From Bacteroidales bacterium (GTDB taxonomy: Bacteria; Bacteroidota; Bacteroidia; Bacteroidales; P3), in assembly GCA_024400545.1 (NCBI GenBank), contig JAKSMO010000012.1:1-47730 (forward strand): 47,730 nucleotides of DNA, read 5' to 3'. Shown here one piece after another: positions 7,214 to 15,701 of this stretch. The number at the start of each line of letters is the position of its first letter. The stretch's first letter is position 1. The notes beneath the pieces are model-generated. The model searched no databases. It saw only the letters and a list, made by a program, of their open reading frames with translations, and had not been told where the DNA came from. The position numbers and the translations under genes were made by a program.

Positions 7214-8152
7214 ATGAAAAAGTTTACACATGCTTATCTGGCTTTTATGGCCATAAAACGACTGCAATACGGTCCTATTCCAGAGGAAAATAAGGCTGAT
7301 GCTAAGGCGTTGGTGAAATGGTTCCATTCCTATCGCGATTTTGTGATAGAGGGGTCGTGGTATCCCGATGAGGTGATAAAGGATATGGCCACAAGCCATG
7401 TGATTAAGTACCGACCCAATGATGACGGAATTCCTCGTGCTTTCAAGAAACTGCCCAAGACAATGCAGTTGCAGATATTGGGTAAGAAGTCGCCACTGTT
7501 TGGAAAGAATTTTGAGATAGTGTCGGGCAATTTGGCCGACCGTTGTGAGTCGATAGCCCATAGCATTGTGGATGACTTTAAGGTGTTGACCGTTGAGGAC
7601 AAGGGGTGCCCCATTGCTCCGACAAATAACCATATCGCATTGCGATTCTTTATGCTAAGCCATTATATTGCCGACTGCCACATGCCATTGCATTGTGACG
7701 ACCGGCCCTTCTCGTCGGGCGAGAATATTCATGGATATTTGGAAACCCAATGGGATAATCAGGTAAAGAAGTCGTATAAGGTGGATACTGCCAACGAACG
7801 TTTCTTTTACGATCCGGATGGCTACCCGATGCCCGATAAGGTAACTGCTCTGATGCAGGCGGTGGAAGATGATGCCATCAATCGTGAGTTTGTGTATGGT
7901 TGGGGAACCGGCAACGGCAATACTTGGGATTACATGAGTGCCATTTCGGAATATTCCTATCTTATGGCGCATGAGTTAATACCAACTCATTACGATCAGA
8001 CTCTGACCAAGGCACAATACAAAGCAACAGAATCGTGGGCAAAGTTTGAGGACTACAGCAAGGTGATACTGTGCGATACGGTGGATTCTATTGCCCGTGT
8101 ATGGCTTCATGTGTGGGCCCGTTATCGCGATTGGGCTGGTAAGAAGAAATAG
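7214..8152 (+). CDS. Zinc-dependent phospholipase C / S1-P1 nuclease-like protein
   Basis: This 312-residue protein contains FMLSHYIADCHMPLHCDD (about 149-166), the HxxxD...H metal-binding pattern of the S1/P1 nuclease and zinc-dependent phospholipase C fold. An early His (FTHAYLAF) and a later His in ENIHGYLETQWD fit the remaining zinc ligands. Relatives cleave phosphodiester bonds in nucleic acids or phospholipids and are normally secreted. Here no signal peptide is visible, so the protein may act in the cytosol. That is unusual and leaves the substrate open. It is co-transcribed with the hypothetical gene upstream. Confidence 0.72.
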   Translation: MKKFTHAYLAFMAIKRLQYGPIPEENKADAKALVKWFHSYRDFVIEGSWYPDEVIKDMATSHVIKYRPNDDGIPRAFKKLPKTMQLQILGKKSPLFGKNFEIVSGNLADRCESIAHSIVDDFKVLTVEDKGCPIAPTNNHIALRFFMLSHYIADCHMPLHCDDRPFSSGENIHGYLETQWDNQVKKSYKVDTANERFFYDPDGYPMPDKVTALMQAVEDDAINREFVYGWGTGNGNTWDYMSAISEYSYLMAHELIPTHYDQTLTKAQYKATESWAKFEDYSKVILCDTVDSIARVWLHVWARYRDWAGKKK

Positions 8153-8178
8153 TTTCCTGTATATCACCAAAGGAATGG

Positions 8179-8219
8179 CAAGGCTAGGGTGAACCCTGAT
8201 GGAGTTCGGTCTAGCCTTG
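8179..8219. terminator. Hairpin between convergent genes
   Basis: A 9-bp stem pairs CAAGGCTAG (8179-8187) with CTAGCCTTG (8211-8219). An inner GAAC/GTTC stem (8191-8194 with 8204-8207) extends it. It includes the stop codon of the S4 gene. No long T-tract follows on either strand, so termination is probable rather than certain. Confidence 0.5.
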
Positions 8220-8432
8220 AATTGTGATGCGGAATTGGTCGAACTCGATCACGTCGCCAGGTACACATTTGGCACGCTTGCGGAGTTCTATTTCGCCATT
8301 GCGTTTCACCAGGCCTTCCACTACCACATCCTGCGCTTCGCCACCTGTCATCACACAGTTGGTAGCTTTGAGCAGTTGGATAAGTTGGATGTATTCATCG
8401 CCGGCGTAAAGTGTAAAATTGATTTCGGTCAT
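8211..8432 (-). CDS. S4-domain RNA-binding protein (YaaA/YbcJ-like)
   Basis: A stand-alone S4 domain of 73 residues. The pattern is the familiar one: YIQLIQLLKATNCVMTGGEA, then VVEGLVKRNGEIELRKRAKC, then a closing PGDVIEF. Proteins of this type bind structured RNA such as rRNA and are linked to ribosome assembly in relatives; the specific target here is unknown. A terminator hairpin (8447-8490) separates it from the AT-hook gene upstream, so it is probably transcribed on its own, but no promoter was recognised. Confidence 0.88.
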   Translation of the reverse strand: MTEINFTLYAGDEYIQLIQLLKATNCVMTGGEAQDVVVEGLVKRNGEIELRKRAKCVPGDVIEFDQFRITIQG

Positions 8433-8446
8433 TGTGAGGGGTGTTT

Positions 8447-8490
8447 TAAAAAGTAAGATTTATGAGTAGGTGTACTCATAAATCTTACAG
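8447..8490 (-). terminator. Intrinsic terminator of the AT-hook gene
   Basis: A perfect 16-bp stem (8453-8468 with 8473-8488) closes on a 4-nt loop, and on the minus strand TTTTTAAAA follows. It lies 25 nt after the stop at 8513. Confidence 0.85.
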
Positions 8491-8512
8491 GTGTATGTTT
8501 TATATAGAAAGA

Positions 8513-9232
8513 TTACTCGATGGGATTTTTGCGAGGACGGCCTTTCTTCTTGGGAGCTGCGGGTTCGGGCGCAGGAGCGTTTTTGCGGGGACGGCCGCGT
8601 TTGGGTTTTTCCGGGGCCTGCATGGCATCCAGTTTGGCCTGCTCTTCAGGGGGAATGGCTGCATTCTTGAGGTAGAACTCACTATCGATGTCCATAAGGT
8701 CGGCATCGGTGGGTTCGTATTCTGCATCGGGGTTTTCGTCATCTTCGATGTCAAGATCGTCGTTGTCTTCGTCGTCTTCATCATCAAAGTCGTCAAAGGC
8801 CTCTTCGAGTTCTTTGCCCAAATCGCCCAAAGCACCATGATTTTTGGAGCGCTTTTTAGGAGCGTCGTCTTCATAGTTGCCATGGCGGATGGTGCCCAAA
8901 GAATGAGAGTCTTCGTTCTCTTCTTTGTCGATGGCTTCCTGTAGGGGAGCGAATTCTTCGTCGGCCTTCTCAACGGCTTCGTCAAAGAAGTCTTTCTCTA
9001 CATCTTCATCGGTAAGCGTGGTATCAATTTTAACGTCGAATTTGACCATATATACGGAGTCTTCGGTTTCCATGGGGACTACAAAAAATGGTTCCCCATT
9101 AGGCTTGTCGAAGCGTTGAAGATAGTCTTTATATCCCTCTGGATACTTTTCTTTGAAGAGTTCTTTCAACTCGTCGGATAGGTTTTTGTAGCTGACTATC
9201 AAGTTCTTTTTATGAGTTCTGCGTGGATTCAT
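8513..9232 (-). CDS. Acidic hypothetical protein with two C-terminal AT-hooks
   Basis: A 239-residue protein with three parts: a basic/mixed N-terminal region (1-60), a long Asp/Glu-rich middle (about 75-200, densest at 143-170), and a Pro/Ala/Lys-rich tail. The tail holds two AT-hook cores, KRGRPRKN (211-218) and KGRPRKN (230-236). AT-hooks bind the minor groove of AT-rich DNA, so a nucleoid-associated or transcription-related role is plausible. The strong charge separation also fits an RNA polymerase- or histone-like accessory factor. I do not recognise a named family. On the minus strand TATACTTG (9251-9258) may be a degenerate -7 element. Confidence 0.75.
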   Translation of the reverse strand: MNPRRTHKKNLIVSYKNLSDELKELFKEKYPEGYKDYLQRFDKPNGEPFFVVPMETEDSVYMVKFDVKIDTTLTDEDVEKDFFDEAVEKADEEFAPLQEAIDKEENEDSHSLGTIRHGNYEDDAPKKRSKNHGALGDLGKELEEAFDDFDDEDDEDNDDLDIEDDENPDAEYEPTDADLMDIDSEFYLKNAAIPPEEQAKLDAMQAPEKPKRGRPRKNAPAPEPAAPKKKGRPRKNPIE

Positions 9233-9345
9233 GGAGTATTAAATTTTGTGCAAGTATAACAACTTTATTTTAAACAATGGCTTTTTGAAGAAAAAAAAGT
9301 TTTCAACATGTGATGATAGCCATTGCTTGGTGTGGCGGAAACTGG

Positions 9346-11994
9346 TTATTCTTGCGAAAAGTTGGATGCTTCCAACCGGCCACTATCGGGATTGAAAGTA
9401 TAGAATGTGAACATGGGCGCAATGGTTCTCAGGAAGGGGGTAGGGCGTGAAGGATAGTTGCGCGAGTTGATGGCTGCATAGGTGATGCACAAATGTTTTT
9501 TGGCTCTAGAAAGGGCCACATAAAAGCGGCGGGCATCCTCGCGTATGCGTTCCTCGTTGTTTTCTTTGATATTGTTGTAAAAAGGATAGCTGCCCTCGGT
9601 GGCGTTGAAGATGACGACGCTTTCAAATTCCAGGCCTTTGGCTTTGTGGGCGGTGGCGATAAAGAATCGTTCGCGTGACATTTGCCGCATACTGCTGCTG
9701 TCGCAAAGGTCAGATTCGCGTAAGGTGTTTATCTCGACTAGATATTTGTCGAGTTGTTCGCGCAATGTGGGTGCGGCAGCGGCATCCACAACATCAATGG
9801 ATAGAAAATCTACAATATGTTTCCATTTCTCCACAGGGGCAACACTTCCTTTGGCCAGGAGTTGTAGATAAATATATTGTATCTCATCCACAATGGCAGG
9901 TCGTTTGTTAGTGCCGTTTGGCAATGCGTAAAGGCGGTTGCTGGTATGGAGGAATATGCTGCGGTAGGCTTCGGAAAATCGCATTACGATGCCTCGCATA
10001 TTGGGCATGGATAGCAATTCCTTTTGTTGGGGTATAAACTGTTCGGCTTTCTGGCGGCAATACGTGAGGAGTGAAAGGGTGGCCATCACATCGTCGATGG
10101 CATTGTGTGAGTTGCACCCTTCCAAGTGCAATGTTTCAAGTAACTTTTCGAGCTTGTAGATGCGTAGTCGGGGTTCAACGAGGCGGCTTAGTTTAAGTGT
10201 GTCGAACCGTTGGCGATGTCCCAATTCAATACCCAGTGTTCGCCGCACGTTGTGGTCCAGAATATTGAAGTCGTATTCCACATTATGACCTACAAGAACA
10301 TGCCCCTGACAGTAGTCGAGGAATTTCTGTAGTCCATCGGTGCGGGAGTATCGTTCAGATTCGAGATAGACGGAAAGCATTGGGTTGTCGTGTCCGCCTA
10401 CGATAGGGGGTATCTCTTTGTTGGTCTCAATAATGATGTTGAATTCCGAACCCTCCACCAATTTGCCATTGCGCACTTTGATGGCAGCTATCTGGATAAT
10501 ATCGTCGTGGAAGATGTCCAGGCCGGTGGTTTCGGTATCGAATAGCACAATTTCCTCGTTGTCGAGCACTTCAACAAATTGTTGCAGATATGTGCTGTTG
10601 TCGTAGATGAGTAGGTCGGTTGGCGTGATGGCCCTGCTGCGGAGTTCGCGCATGAGGTTTCTGGCGGCAGCATATTCGGGCACGATATGTAGGTGGTAGA
10701 ATAGTCGGGCCCAAGCAATAAAGCAGGTCTCGTTGGCAATAATGTTCAGGTGGGAGAACAGCAGTTGCATGGTGGGCGTGGCGAACAAATCGCGGCCCGA
10801 TATTTTGAAATGGGGAATGTCGCCGAACTCTCGACTAATACGGTCGGCTTCGGCATTGGTCGATACGATAATGGCCACACGTCCGTCGGGCTCGATTTCG
10901 GCATATCGTTTGGCCAACGACACCGTGGTGCGATATTCGTTGGCGATGGAGCGCTGGCACAAGGTGCATGCGGCTCCGTCGGCACGACAACGAAGGTTCT
11001 CTTTGTTGTAAATGGCCGATAGGTCTTGAAAGCAGGCGCGAAATACGCAGCAGTCTTGAGGCTGGGCTTGTTGTGTATTGTCGGTTGTGGGCAGTAGTTG
11101 GGGATCGATGCCGAGTTGTTGGGCTGCGTATGTGTTATATACGTCGAGCAAATATTTGGGTGAGCGGTGGTTTTTACCGAGATGATGGATGTTGGGAAAA
11201 CATTTATTTTTCACCTCTTCTAATGCGGCAAGTTTGGCACCGACGAATGAGAAGATGGCTTGCTGCTCGTCGCCTAGGAACACGATGGTGGCATCATCGG
11301 TGGCAAAGAGGTCAATCAGTGCGAATTGTAAGAAGTTCAAATCCTGCACCTCATCCACCTGAATCCATTTGTAGCGCTTCCTATTGGGGTCTGCAATGGC
11401 GTTGAGATATGCTTTCTCGAGCAGGTCTTCGAAATCAAGTAGATTGTCAGTCTCTTTGTATTCGGCATACAATTTGGCCAACTCTCTGCGTCGCTGCATG
11501 GTGGGCAGCTCATATTGGTTGAGTTGGTCGTTGTGGACAATGAGTTGATGGGGCATGCCTGCCTCGTGCTGGGCTATGGCGTGCTGCAGATTTACGATGT
11601 CGGCGGCAAAGCGCGAATGGTCCTCTGTGAGGTCTAATTTGCCCAGATAAGTGATGATGCTTTCGGCATCAAGATCGTCGATAACGGCCGAGTTCTGCGG
11701 TATCTTGTTTTGCTCAAATAGGTAGTTGGAGCAGAACCGATGCACATTGCCAACAAAAAGGTCGGGTGGGACGGGGCTGTTGGTGGCCTGGCTGATGCGG
11801 TCACGCATACCTCTGCTGGCTCGATTGGTAAATGTAAGGCATACCATATCGCTATAATCAACCCCATGGTTGTGGGCTTGAATTACGCGTTCGGCCAAGA
11901 TGAAGGTCTTGCCACAGCCTGGAGGTGCCAACACAAGGTGGCGTCCAGAATTGATATCGATGATTTTTTGTTGGTCGGGATCGGGAGTGGGCAT
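9346..11994 (-). CDS. UvrD/Rep helicase with internal DnaQ-type 3'-5' exonuclease
   Basis: An 882-residue protein with two fused activities. Superfamily 1 helicase motifs are Walker A APPGCGKT (23-30), motif II VDEVQDLN (213-220), motif V region TAHKAKGLEFE (781-791) and motif VI RRFYVALSRAKK (822-833). Between them lies a complete DEDDh exonuclease: FDTETTGLD (485-493, Exo I), GHNVEYDFNIL (569-579, Exo II) and SHNAIDDV (629-636, Exo III with the His). Before the exonuclease, six Cys between 315 and 346 include CRADGAACTLC (336-346) and may bind metal. The likely role is unwinding coupled to 3' end trimming in DNA repair. It lies downstream of glmS, separated from it by an inverted repeat. 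Confidence 0.88.
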   Translation of the reverse strand: MPTPDPDQQKIIDINSGRHLVLAPPGCGKTFILAERVIQAHNHGVDYSDMVCLTFTNRASRGMRDRISQATNSPVPPDLFVGNVHRFCSNYLFEQNKIPQNSAVIDDLDAESIITYLGKLDLTEDHSRFAADIVNLQHAIAQHEAGMPHQLIVHNDQLNQYELPTMQRRRELAKLYAEYKETDNLLDFEDLLEKAYLNAIADPNRKRYKWIQVDEVQDLNFLQFALIDLFATDDATIVFLGDEQQAIFSFVGAKLAALEEVKNKCFPNIHHLGKNHRSPKYLLDVYNTYAAQQLGIDPQLLPTTDNTQQAQPQDCCVFRACFQDLSAIYNKENLRCRADGAACTLCQRSIANEYRTTVSLAKRYAEIEPDGRVAIIVSTNAEADRISREFGDIPHFKISGRDLFATPTMQLLFSHLNIIANETCFIAWARLFYHLHIVPEYAAARNLMRELRSRAITPTDLLIYDNSTYLQQFVEVLDNEEIVLFDTETTGLDIFHDDIIQIAAIKVRNGKLVEGSEFNIIIETNKEIPPIVGGHDNPMLSVYLESERYSRTDGLQKFLDYCQGHVLVGHNVEYDFNILDHNVRRTLGIELGHRQRFDTLKLSRLVEPRLRIYKLEKLLETLHLEGCNSHNAIDDVMATLSLLTYCRQKAEQFIPQQKELLSMPNMRGIVMRFSEAYRSIFLHTSNRLYALPNGTNKRPAIVDEIQYIYLQLLAKGSVAPVEKWKHIVDFLSIDVVDAAAAPTLREQLDKYLVEINTLRESDLCDSSSMRQMSRERFFIATAHKAKGLEFESVVIFNATEGSYPFYNNIKENNEERIREDARRFYVALSRAKKHLCITYAAINSRNYPSRPTPFLRTIAPMFTFYTFNPDSGRLEASNFSQE

Positions 11995-12013
11995 GGGTAA
12001 TTAGATAAAATGT

Positions 12014-12045
12014 GGAAGCTCTAGATGAGAGGATCTAGAGCTTCC
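12014..12045 (-). terminator. Terminator after glmS
   Basis: A perfect 13-bp stem (12014-12026 with 12033-12045) closes on a GAGAGG loop. The minus strand continues ACATTTTATC, a weak T-tract, so some read-through into the helicase gene is possible. Confidence 0.65.
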
Positions 12046-12064
12046 ATAAATATTGTTGGTGTGA

Positions 12065-13924
12065 TTATTCTACGGTGACGCTCTTGGCCAAATTGCGGGG
12101 CTGGTCAACATTGCGACCTTTGGCGGTGGCCACATAGTACGACAGCAGCTGCAATGGGATTACTGCCAGCATAGGCACAAAGCAGTCGCGAGTGTCAGGA
12201 ATAACAAAGCTGTAGTCACTCATCTCCTTAACGATAGTGTCGCCTTCTGTTACAACCGAGATGATCTTACCGTTGCGGGATTTGATCTCCTGTATGTTGC
12301 TCACCACTTTGTCGTACATGCCTTGGCGAGGTGCAATAACAACAACAGGCATCTCTTCGTCAATCAAGGCAATGGGGCCATGCTTCATTTCGGCAGCGGG
12401 ATAACCCTCGGCATGGATGTAGCTGATTTCTTTCAGTTTCAATGCGCCTTCGAGTGCCACGGGGTAGTTGTAACCGCGACCCAGATAGATGAAGTTTTTG
12501 CAGTAGGTGAATTTTTGTGCAAACTCATCAATATTCTTGTTGTTCTCCAAGGTCCACTGCATCTTGTCGGGGATCATAAAGAGCTCGTCAACAAGCATGT
12601 TGTACATGTCGTCGGACAGGGTGTTGCGCACTTTGGCAATGACCAAACCCAGAAGCGACAAGGTGATTACCTGGCCGGTGAAAGCCTTGGTGGAAGCCAC
12701 GCCGATTTCGGCACCCACATGCAGATAGGTGCCGCTGTCGGTGGCGCGGGCAATGGACGAACCAATCACATTGCAGATGCCATAAAGGAATGCGCCTTTG
12801 CTCTTGGCCAACTGAATGGCGGCAAGGGTATCGGCTGTTTCGCCCGACTGTGACACGGCAATTACCACATCGTCTTCGAAAATGACGGGATTGCGGTAAC
12901 GGAATTCCGAAGCATATTCAACCTCTACGGGAATCTGGCAGGCTTCCTCGATGAAGTATTTGCCAATCAAAGCCGAGTGCCAAGAGGTGCCGCAAGCGCA
13001 TATGATGATACGTCGGCAGTTCTTGAATTTCTCTTTATTATCGATAATGCCACTCAAGATGACATCTTTCTGCTCTTTGTTCAGTCGGCCACGAATGCAG
13101 GTGCGCAGGGCGTTGGGCTGTTCCCAGATCTCTTTGAGCATGAAATGGGGGAATCCGCCTTTCTCCAATTGGTCAAGATTCATCTGCAAGGTGTGCAGGT
13201 GAGGAGTCTGTTGCACATTCTGCAAATTTACAATGTCTAAGCGGCCTTTGCGGTCCATGATGGCAATCTCCTCGTCGTTGAGGTAGATAACCTGGTTGGT
13301 GTATTCAACAATAGGAGTGGCATCGGAACCAAGGTAATACTCTGCATTGCCATTCTCGTTTTTGCCAACACCAATAATCAGCGGACTGCCTTTGCGGGCA
13401 CAGATTAGTTGGTCGGGATTGCTTTTCTCTAAGATAGCAATAGCGTATGCACCAACAACGCTCTTCAGTGCAAACTGAACGGCAGTGAAAAGATCGGATT
13501 TGTGGGTGTCCATCATACATTCAACCAACTGAACCAACACCTCGGTGTCGGTCTCGCTGCAGAATGTGTAGCCACGCGATTCCAACTCTGTGCGGAGCGT
13601 TTTGTAGTTCTCGATAATTCCGTTGTGGACCAACGAGAGGTTTTTGGATTGAGAATAATGGGGGTGGGCATTGGTTGCGTTAGGCTCGCCGTGGGTGGCC
13701 CAACGGGTGTGAGCAATACCAATGGTGCCACTGATGTCGTCGTTTTTCACGCTCTCTTCCAGCGCAACCACCTTGCCTTTGGCCTTATATACATTCAGTT
13801 CGCCGCTCTGGCTGATCATCGATACGCCGGCACTATCGTAGCCGCGATATTCCAAACGATGCAGACCTTTGATCAAGATGGGGTAAGCCTGCTGGTCCCC
13901 GAGATATCCTACAATTCCACACAT
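12065..13924 (-). CDS. glmS: Glutamine-fructose-6-phosphate aminotransferase (isomerizing)
   Basis: This 619-residue cytosolic enzyme makes glucosamine-6-phosphate from fructose-6-phosphate and glutamine, the entry to peptidoglycan and LPS amino sugars. The N-terminal glutaminase domain begins MCGIVGYLG, with Cys2 as nucleophile after removal of Met. Two SIS sugar-isomerase domains follow; the first contains CGTSWHSALIGKYF and the second the region around KLKEISYIHAEGYPA. The C-terminus NLAKSVTVE is the conserved GlmS tail, so the gene is full length. A -7 element (TACTTTTG, 13981-13988) lies 57 nt upstream of the start. No glmS ribozyme-like structure was recognised in the leader. Confidence 0.98.
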   Translation of the reverse strand: MCGIVGYLGDQQAYPILIKGLHRLEYRGYDSAGVSMISQSGELNVYKAKGKVVALEESVKNDDISGTIGIAHTRWATHGEPNATNAHPHYSQSKNLSLVHNGIIENYKTLRTELESRGYTFCSETDTEVLVQLVECMMDTHKSDLFTAVQFALKSVVGAYAIAILEKSNPDQLICARKGSPLIIGVGKNENGNAEYYLGSDATPIVEYTNQVIYLNDEEIAIMDRKGRLDIVNLQNVQQTPHLHTLQMNLDQLEKGGFPHFMLKEIWEQPNALRTCIRGRLNKEQKDVILSGIIDNKEKFKNCRRIIICACGTSWHSALIGKYFIEEACQIPVEVEYASEFRYRNPVIFEDDVVIAVSQSGETADTLAAIQLAKSKGAFLYGICNVIGSSIARATDSGTYLHVGAEIGVASTKAFTGQVITLSLLGLVIAKVRNTLSDDMYNMLVDELFMIPDKMQWTLENNKNIDEFAQKFTYCKNFIYLGRGYNYPVALEGALKLKEISYIHAEGYPAAEMKHGPIALIDEEMPVVVIAPRQGMYDKVVSNIQEIKSRNGKIISVVTEGDTIVKEMSDYSFVIPDTRDCFVPMLAVIPLQLLSYYVATAKGRNVDQPRNLAKSVTVE

Positions 13925-13980
13925 AGTTTTCTTTTGTTTTTTTGTGAAAAATATTAGTGTAACTTATATATTAATTTTTG

Positions 13981-13988
13981 CAAAAGTA
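13981..13988 (-). promoter_or_regulatory. -7 element of glmS
   Basis: The minus strand reads TACTTTTG, matching TAnnTTTG. No clear -33 element was found. Confidence 0.5.
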
Positions 13989-14141
13989 CAAAAAAAATCG
14001 CATTCTTTCAATTTTTTGTCAAAGAATTATAATTTTTTATTATTCTTCCAAGTGCGGGCGATTTTTTGTGGGGATGTAATATGGTTGATATTCAGCTTTG
14101 TGAGTGTTTCGATGTATTGTAGCGGGTTGTGTACAAAAAGT

Positions 14142-14173
14142 AAAAAGGCAGATGCACATGCATCTGCCTTTTT
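14142..14173 (-). terminator. Terminator of the kor operon
   Basis: A perfect 14-bp stem (14142-14155 with 14160-14173) closes on a 4-nt loop, with A- and T-runs at its ends, 23 nt beyond the korC stop. On the minus strand it ends TTTTTACTTTTTG. Confidence 0.88.
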
Positions 14174-14195
14174 ATATTGATACCTTATAATATAA

Positions 14196-14747
14196 TTACA
14201 GGGTATGAACAGCCTCGATGAGGTTCTTGCCGAGCTCGATAGCTTCCTCGTTCTGGGGAATGAGGTTGTGGTGACGAGCGGGGAGAGATTTCTCAAGACC
14301 TTTGTGGATGAACTCGGAACCAACGATGGGTTTCAGTTTCAGGAAACCACCAAGGACGATCATGTTGAACACCTTGCTGATGCCTTGCTCCTGAGCCTTA
14401 GCGGTAGCGGGGATCTTGTAGATGTTGATGTCCTTACGTTCGGGCTCGCGGGTGATTCCGTTGGGGTCGTAAATCAGCAAACCGCCGGGCTTCACGCTAT
14501 TCTCGAATTTGTCGAGAGACTGCTGGTTGAGCACGATAGCGGTGTCGTACTTGCTGATGATGGGGGAGCAGATGCGCTCGTCGCTGACGATAACGGTAAC
14601 ATTGGAGGTACCGCCACGCTGCTCGGGACCATAAGAGGGCATCCAGCTGACTTCTTTATCTTCCATAACGCCAGAATAGGCAAGGATCTTACCCATGGAG
14701 AGGACACCCTGGCCACCGAAACCGGCGATGATAATTTCTTCTGTCAT
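14196..14747 (-). CDS. korC: 2-oxoacid:ferredoxin oxidoreductase, gamma subunit
   Basis: This 183-residue protein matches the gamma subunit of four-subunit 2-oxoacid:ferredoxin oxidoreductases (KorC/VorC/PorG family). It opens with EIIIAGFGGQGVLSMG, the conserved N-terminal strand-loop, and contains WMPSYGPEQRGGTSNVTV, the signature stretch near residues 35-52. It binds no cofactor itself but completes the CoA/TPP active complex in the cytosol. It is the last gene of the operon, separated from korB by 106 nt that hold a heptad-repeat element. Confidence 0.9.
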   Translation of the reverse strand: MTEEIIIAGFGGQGVLSMGKILAYSGVMEDKEVSWMPSYGPEQRGGTSNVTVIVSDERICSPIISKYDTAIVLNQQSLDKFENSVKPGGLLIYDPNGITREPERKDINIYKIPATAKAQEQGISKVFNMIVLGGFLKLKPIVGSEFIHKGLEKSLPARHHNLIPQNEEAIELGKNLIEAVHTL

Positions 14748-14777
14748 GTTATTCTATGATTTAGATTTTGTTGTATC

Positions 14778-14855
14778 AGTGAACTGTTGTTAGTGAACTG
14801 TGATTGGTGACTGTTGGCTGCTGCCCCACTATTCACCATTCACTGTTAACTGATT
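14778..14855 (-). repeat. Heptad (7-nt period) inverted array inside the kor operon
   Basis: The left arm steps in 7-nt units: AGTGAAC, TGTTGTT, AGTGAAC, TGTGATT, GGTGACT, GTTGGCT (14778-14819). After a GC-rich spacer the right arm continues ACTATTC, ACCATTC, ACTGTTA, ACTGATT (14828-14855), which is roughly the inverse of the left units. In the korB-korC transcript the arms could form a long imperfect hairpin. It has the same architecture as 33534-33638 and 38224-38314 but a different unit sequence. Confidence 0.7.
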
Positions 14856-15681
14856 ATTTAGTGACAACGGTGAGGGGTTCGGAAACCACGAGGCGATCAG
14901 CGGTGATGCCTTCGCAGAGTTTGCCGTCAACCTTGATGTCGCCGAGAGGATAGTTGGGGAACATGTTCTCTTCCATCCACTTGTTGGCCTGTACGGGGGT
15001 CATCTTCCAACCGCTGTTGCAAGAGGAAACGATCTCAACAAAGGAGAGGCCCTTCTTCTCTTTCTGGTTCTCGAAAGCCTTGCGGATAGCAGCCTTAGCC
15101 TTGCGAACGTTGGCGGGAGTGTGAACACTCTGGCGGGTTACGAAAGTGGTGCCGGGCAGGGTGGCAAGAAGCTCGGTGATACGCAGGGGGAAGCCATTGA
15201 GGTCAACGCGACGGCCATAAGGAGTGGTGGCGGACTTCATACCAACGAGGGTGGTAGGAGCCATCTGGCCACCGGTCATACCGTAGATACCGTTGTTGAT
15301 GAACACCATGGTGATGTTCTCACCGCGGTTGGCAGCGTGGAGGGTCTCAGCAGTACCGATAGCAGCCAAGTCGCCATCACCCTGATAGGTGAATACGAAG
15401 CTGTCGGGGTTGAGGCGCTTGATAGCAGTAGCAACTGCTGGTGCACGGCCGTGAGCGGCTTCCTGGAAGTCGACATCAAAATAGTTGTAGGCCAGCACGG
15501 AGCAACCGACGGGGGATACACCGATGGTCTTATCTTGGATACCCATTTCTTCGATAACCTCAGCGATCAGGCGGTGAGCAGTACCGTGGCCGCAACCGGG
15601 GCAATAGTGCATAACGTTATCGGTCAGCACGGGGGTCTTTCTGTAAAACAGATTTTCAGGTTTTACTATATCGTTATTCAT
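14854..15681 (-). CDS. korB: 2-oxoacid:ferredoxin oxidoreductase, TPP-binding beta subunit
   Basis: This 275-residue protein is the thiamine-pyrophosphate subunit. CPGCGHGTAHRL near residue 28 is the conserved cysteine/substrate motif of the beta subunit. GDGDLAAIGTAETLHAANRG with the following NNGIYGMTGGQ forms the TPP/Mg binding motif (GDG...NN). With the other three subunits it interconverts an acyl-CoA plus CO2 with a 2-oxoacid using reduced ferredoxin. Family knowledge allows 2-oxoglutarate or branched-chain 2-oxoacids as substrate; sequence reading alone does not decide. It starts 20 nt after the alpha subunit gene. Confidence 0.92.
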   Translation of the reverse strand: MNNDIVKPENLFYRKTPVLTDNVMHYCPGCGHGTAHRLIAEVIEEMGIQDKTIGVSPVGCSVLAYNYFDVDFQEAAHGRAPAVATAIKRLNPDSFVFTYQGDGDLAAIGTAETLHAANRGENITMVFINNGIYGMTGGQMAPTTLVGMKSATTPYGRRVDLNGFPLRITELLATLPGTTFVTRQSVHTPANVRKAKAAIRKAFENQKEKKGLSFVEIVSSCNSGWKMTPVQANKWMEENMFPNYPLGDIKVDGKLCEGITADRLVVSEPLTVVTK

Positions 15682-15701
15682 TATAGGTTCAATTTAGAAT
15701 G

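Noticed and set aside
13925-14140. glmS ribozyme or other riboswitch in the glmS leader
   Set aside because: The leader between the -7 element and the start is under 60 nt and AT-rich; no conserved core was recognisable.
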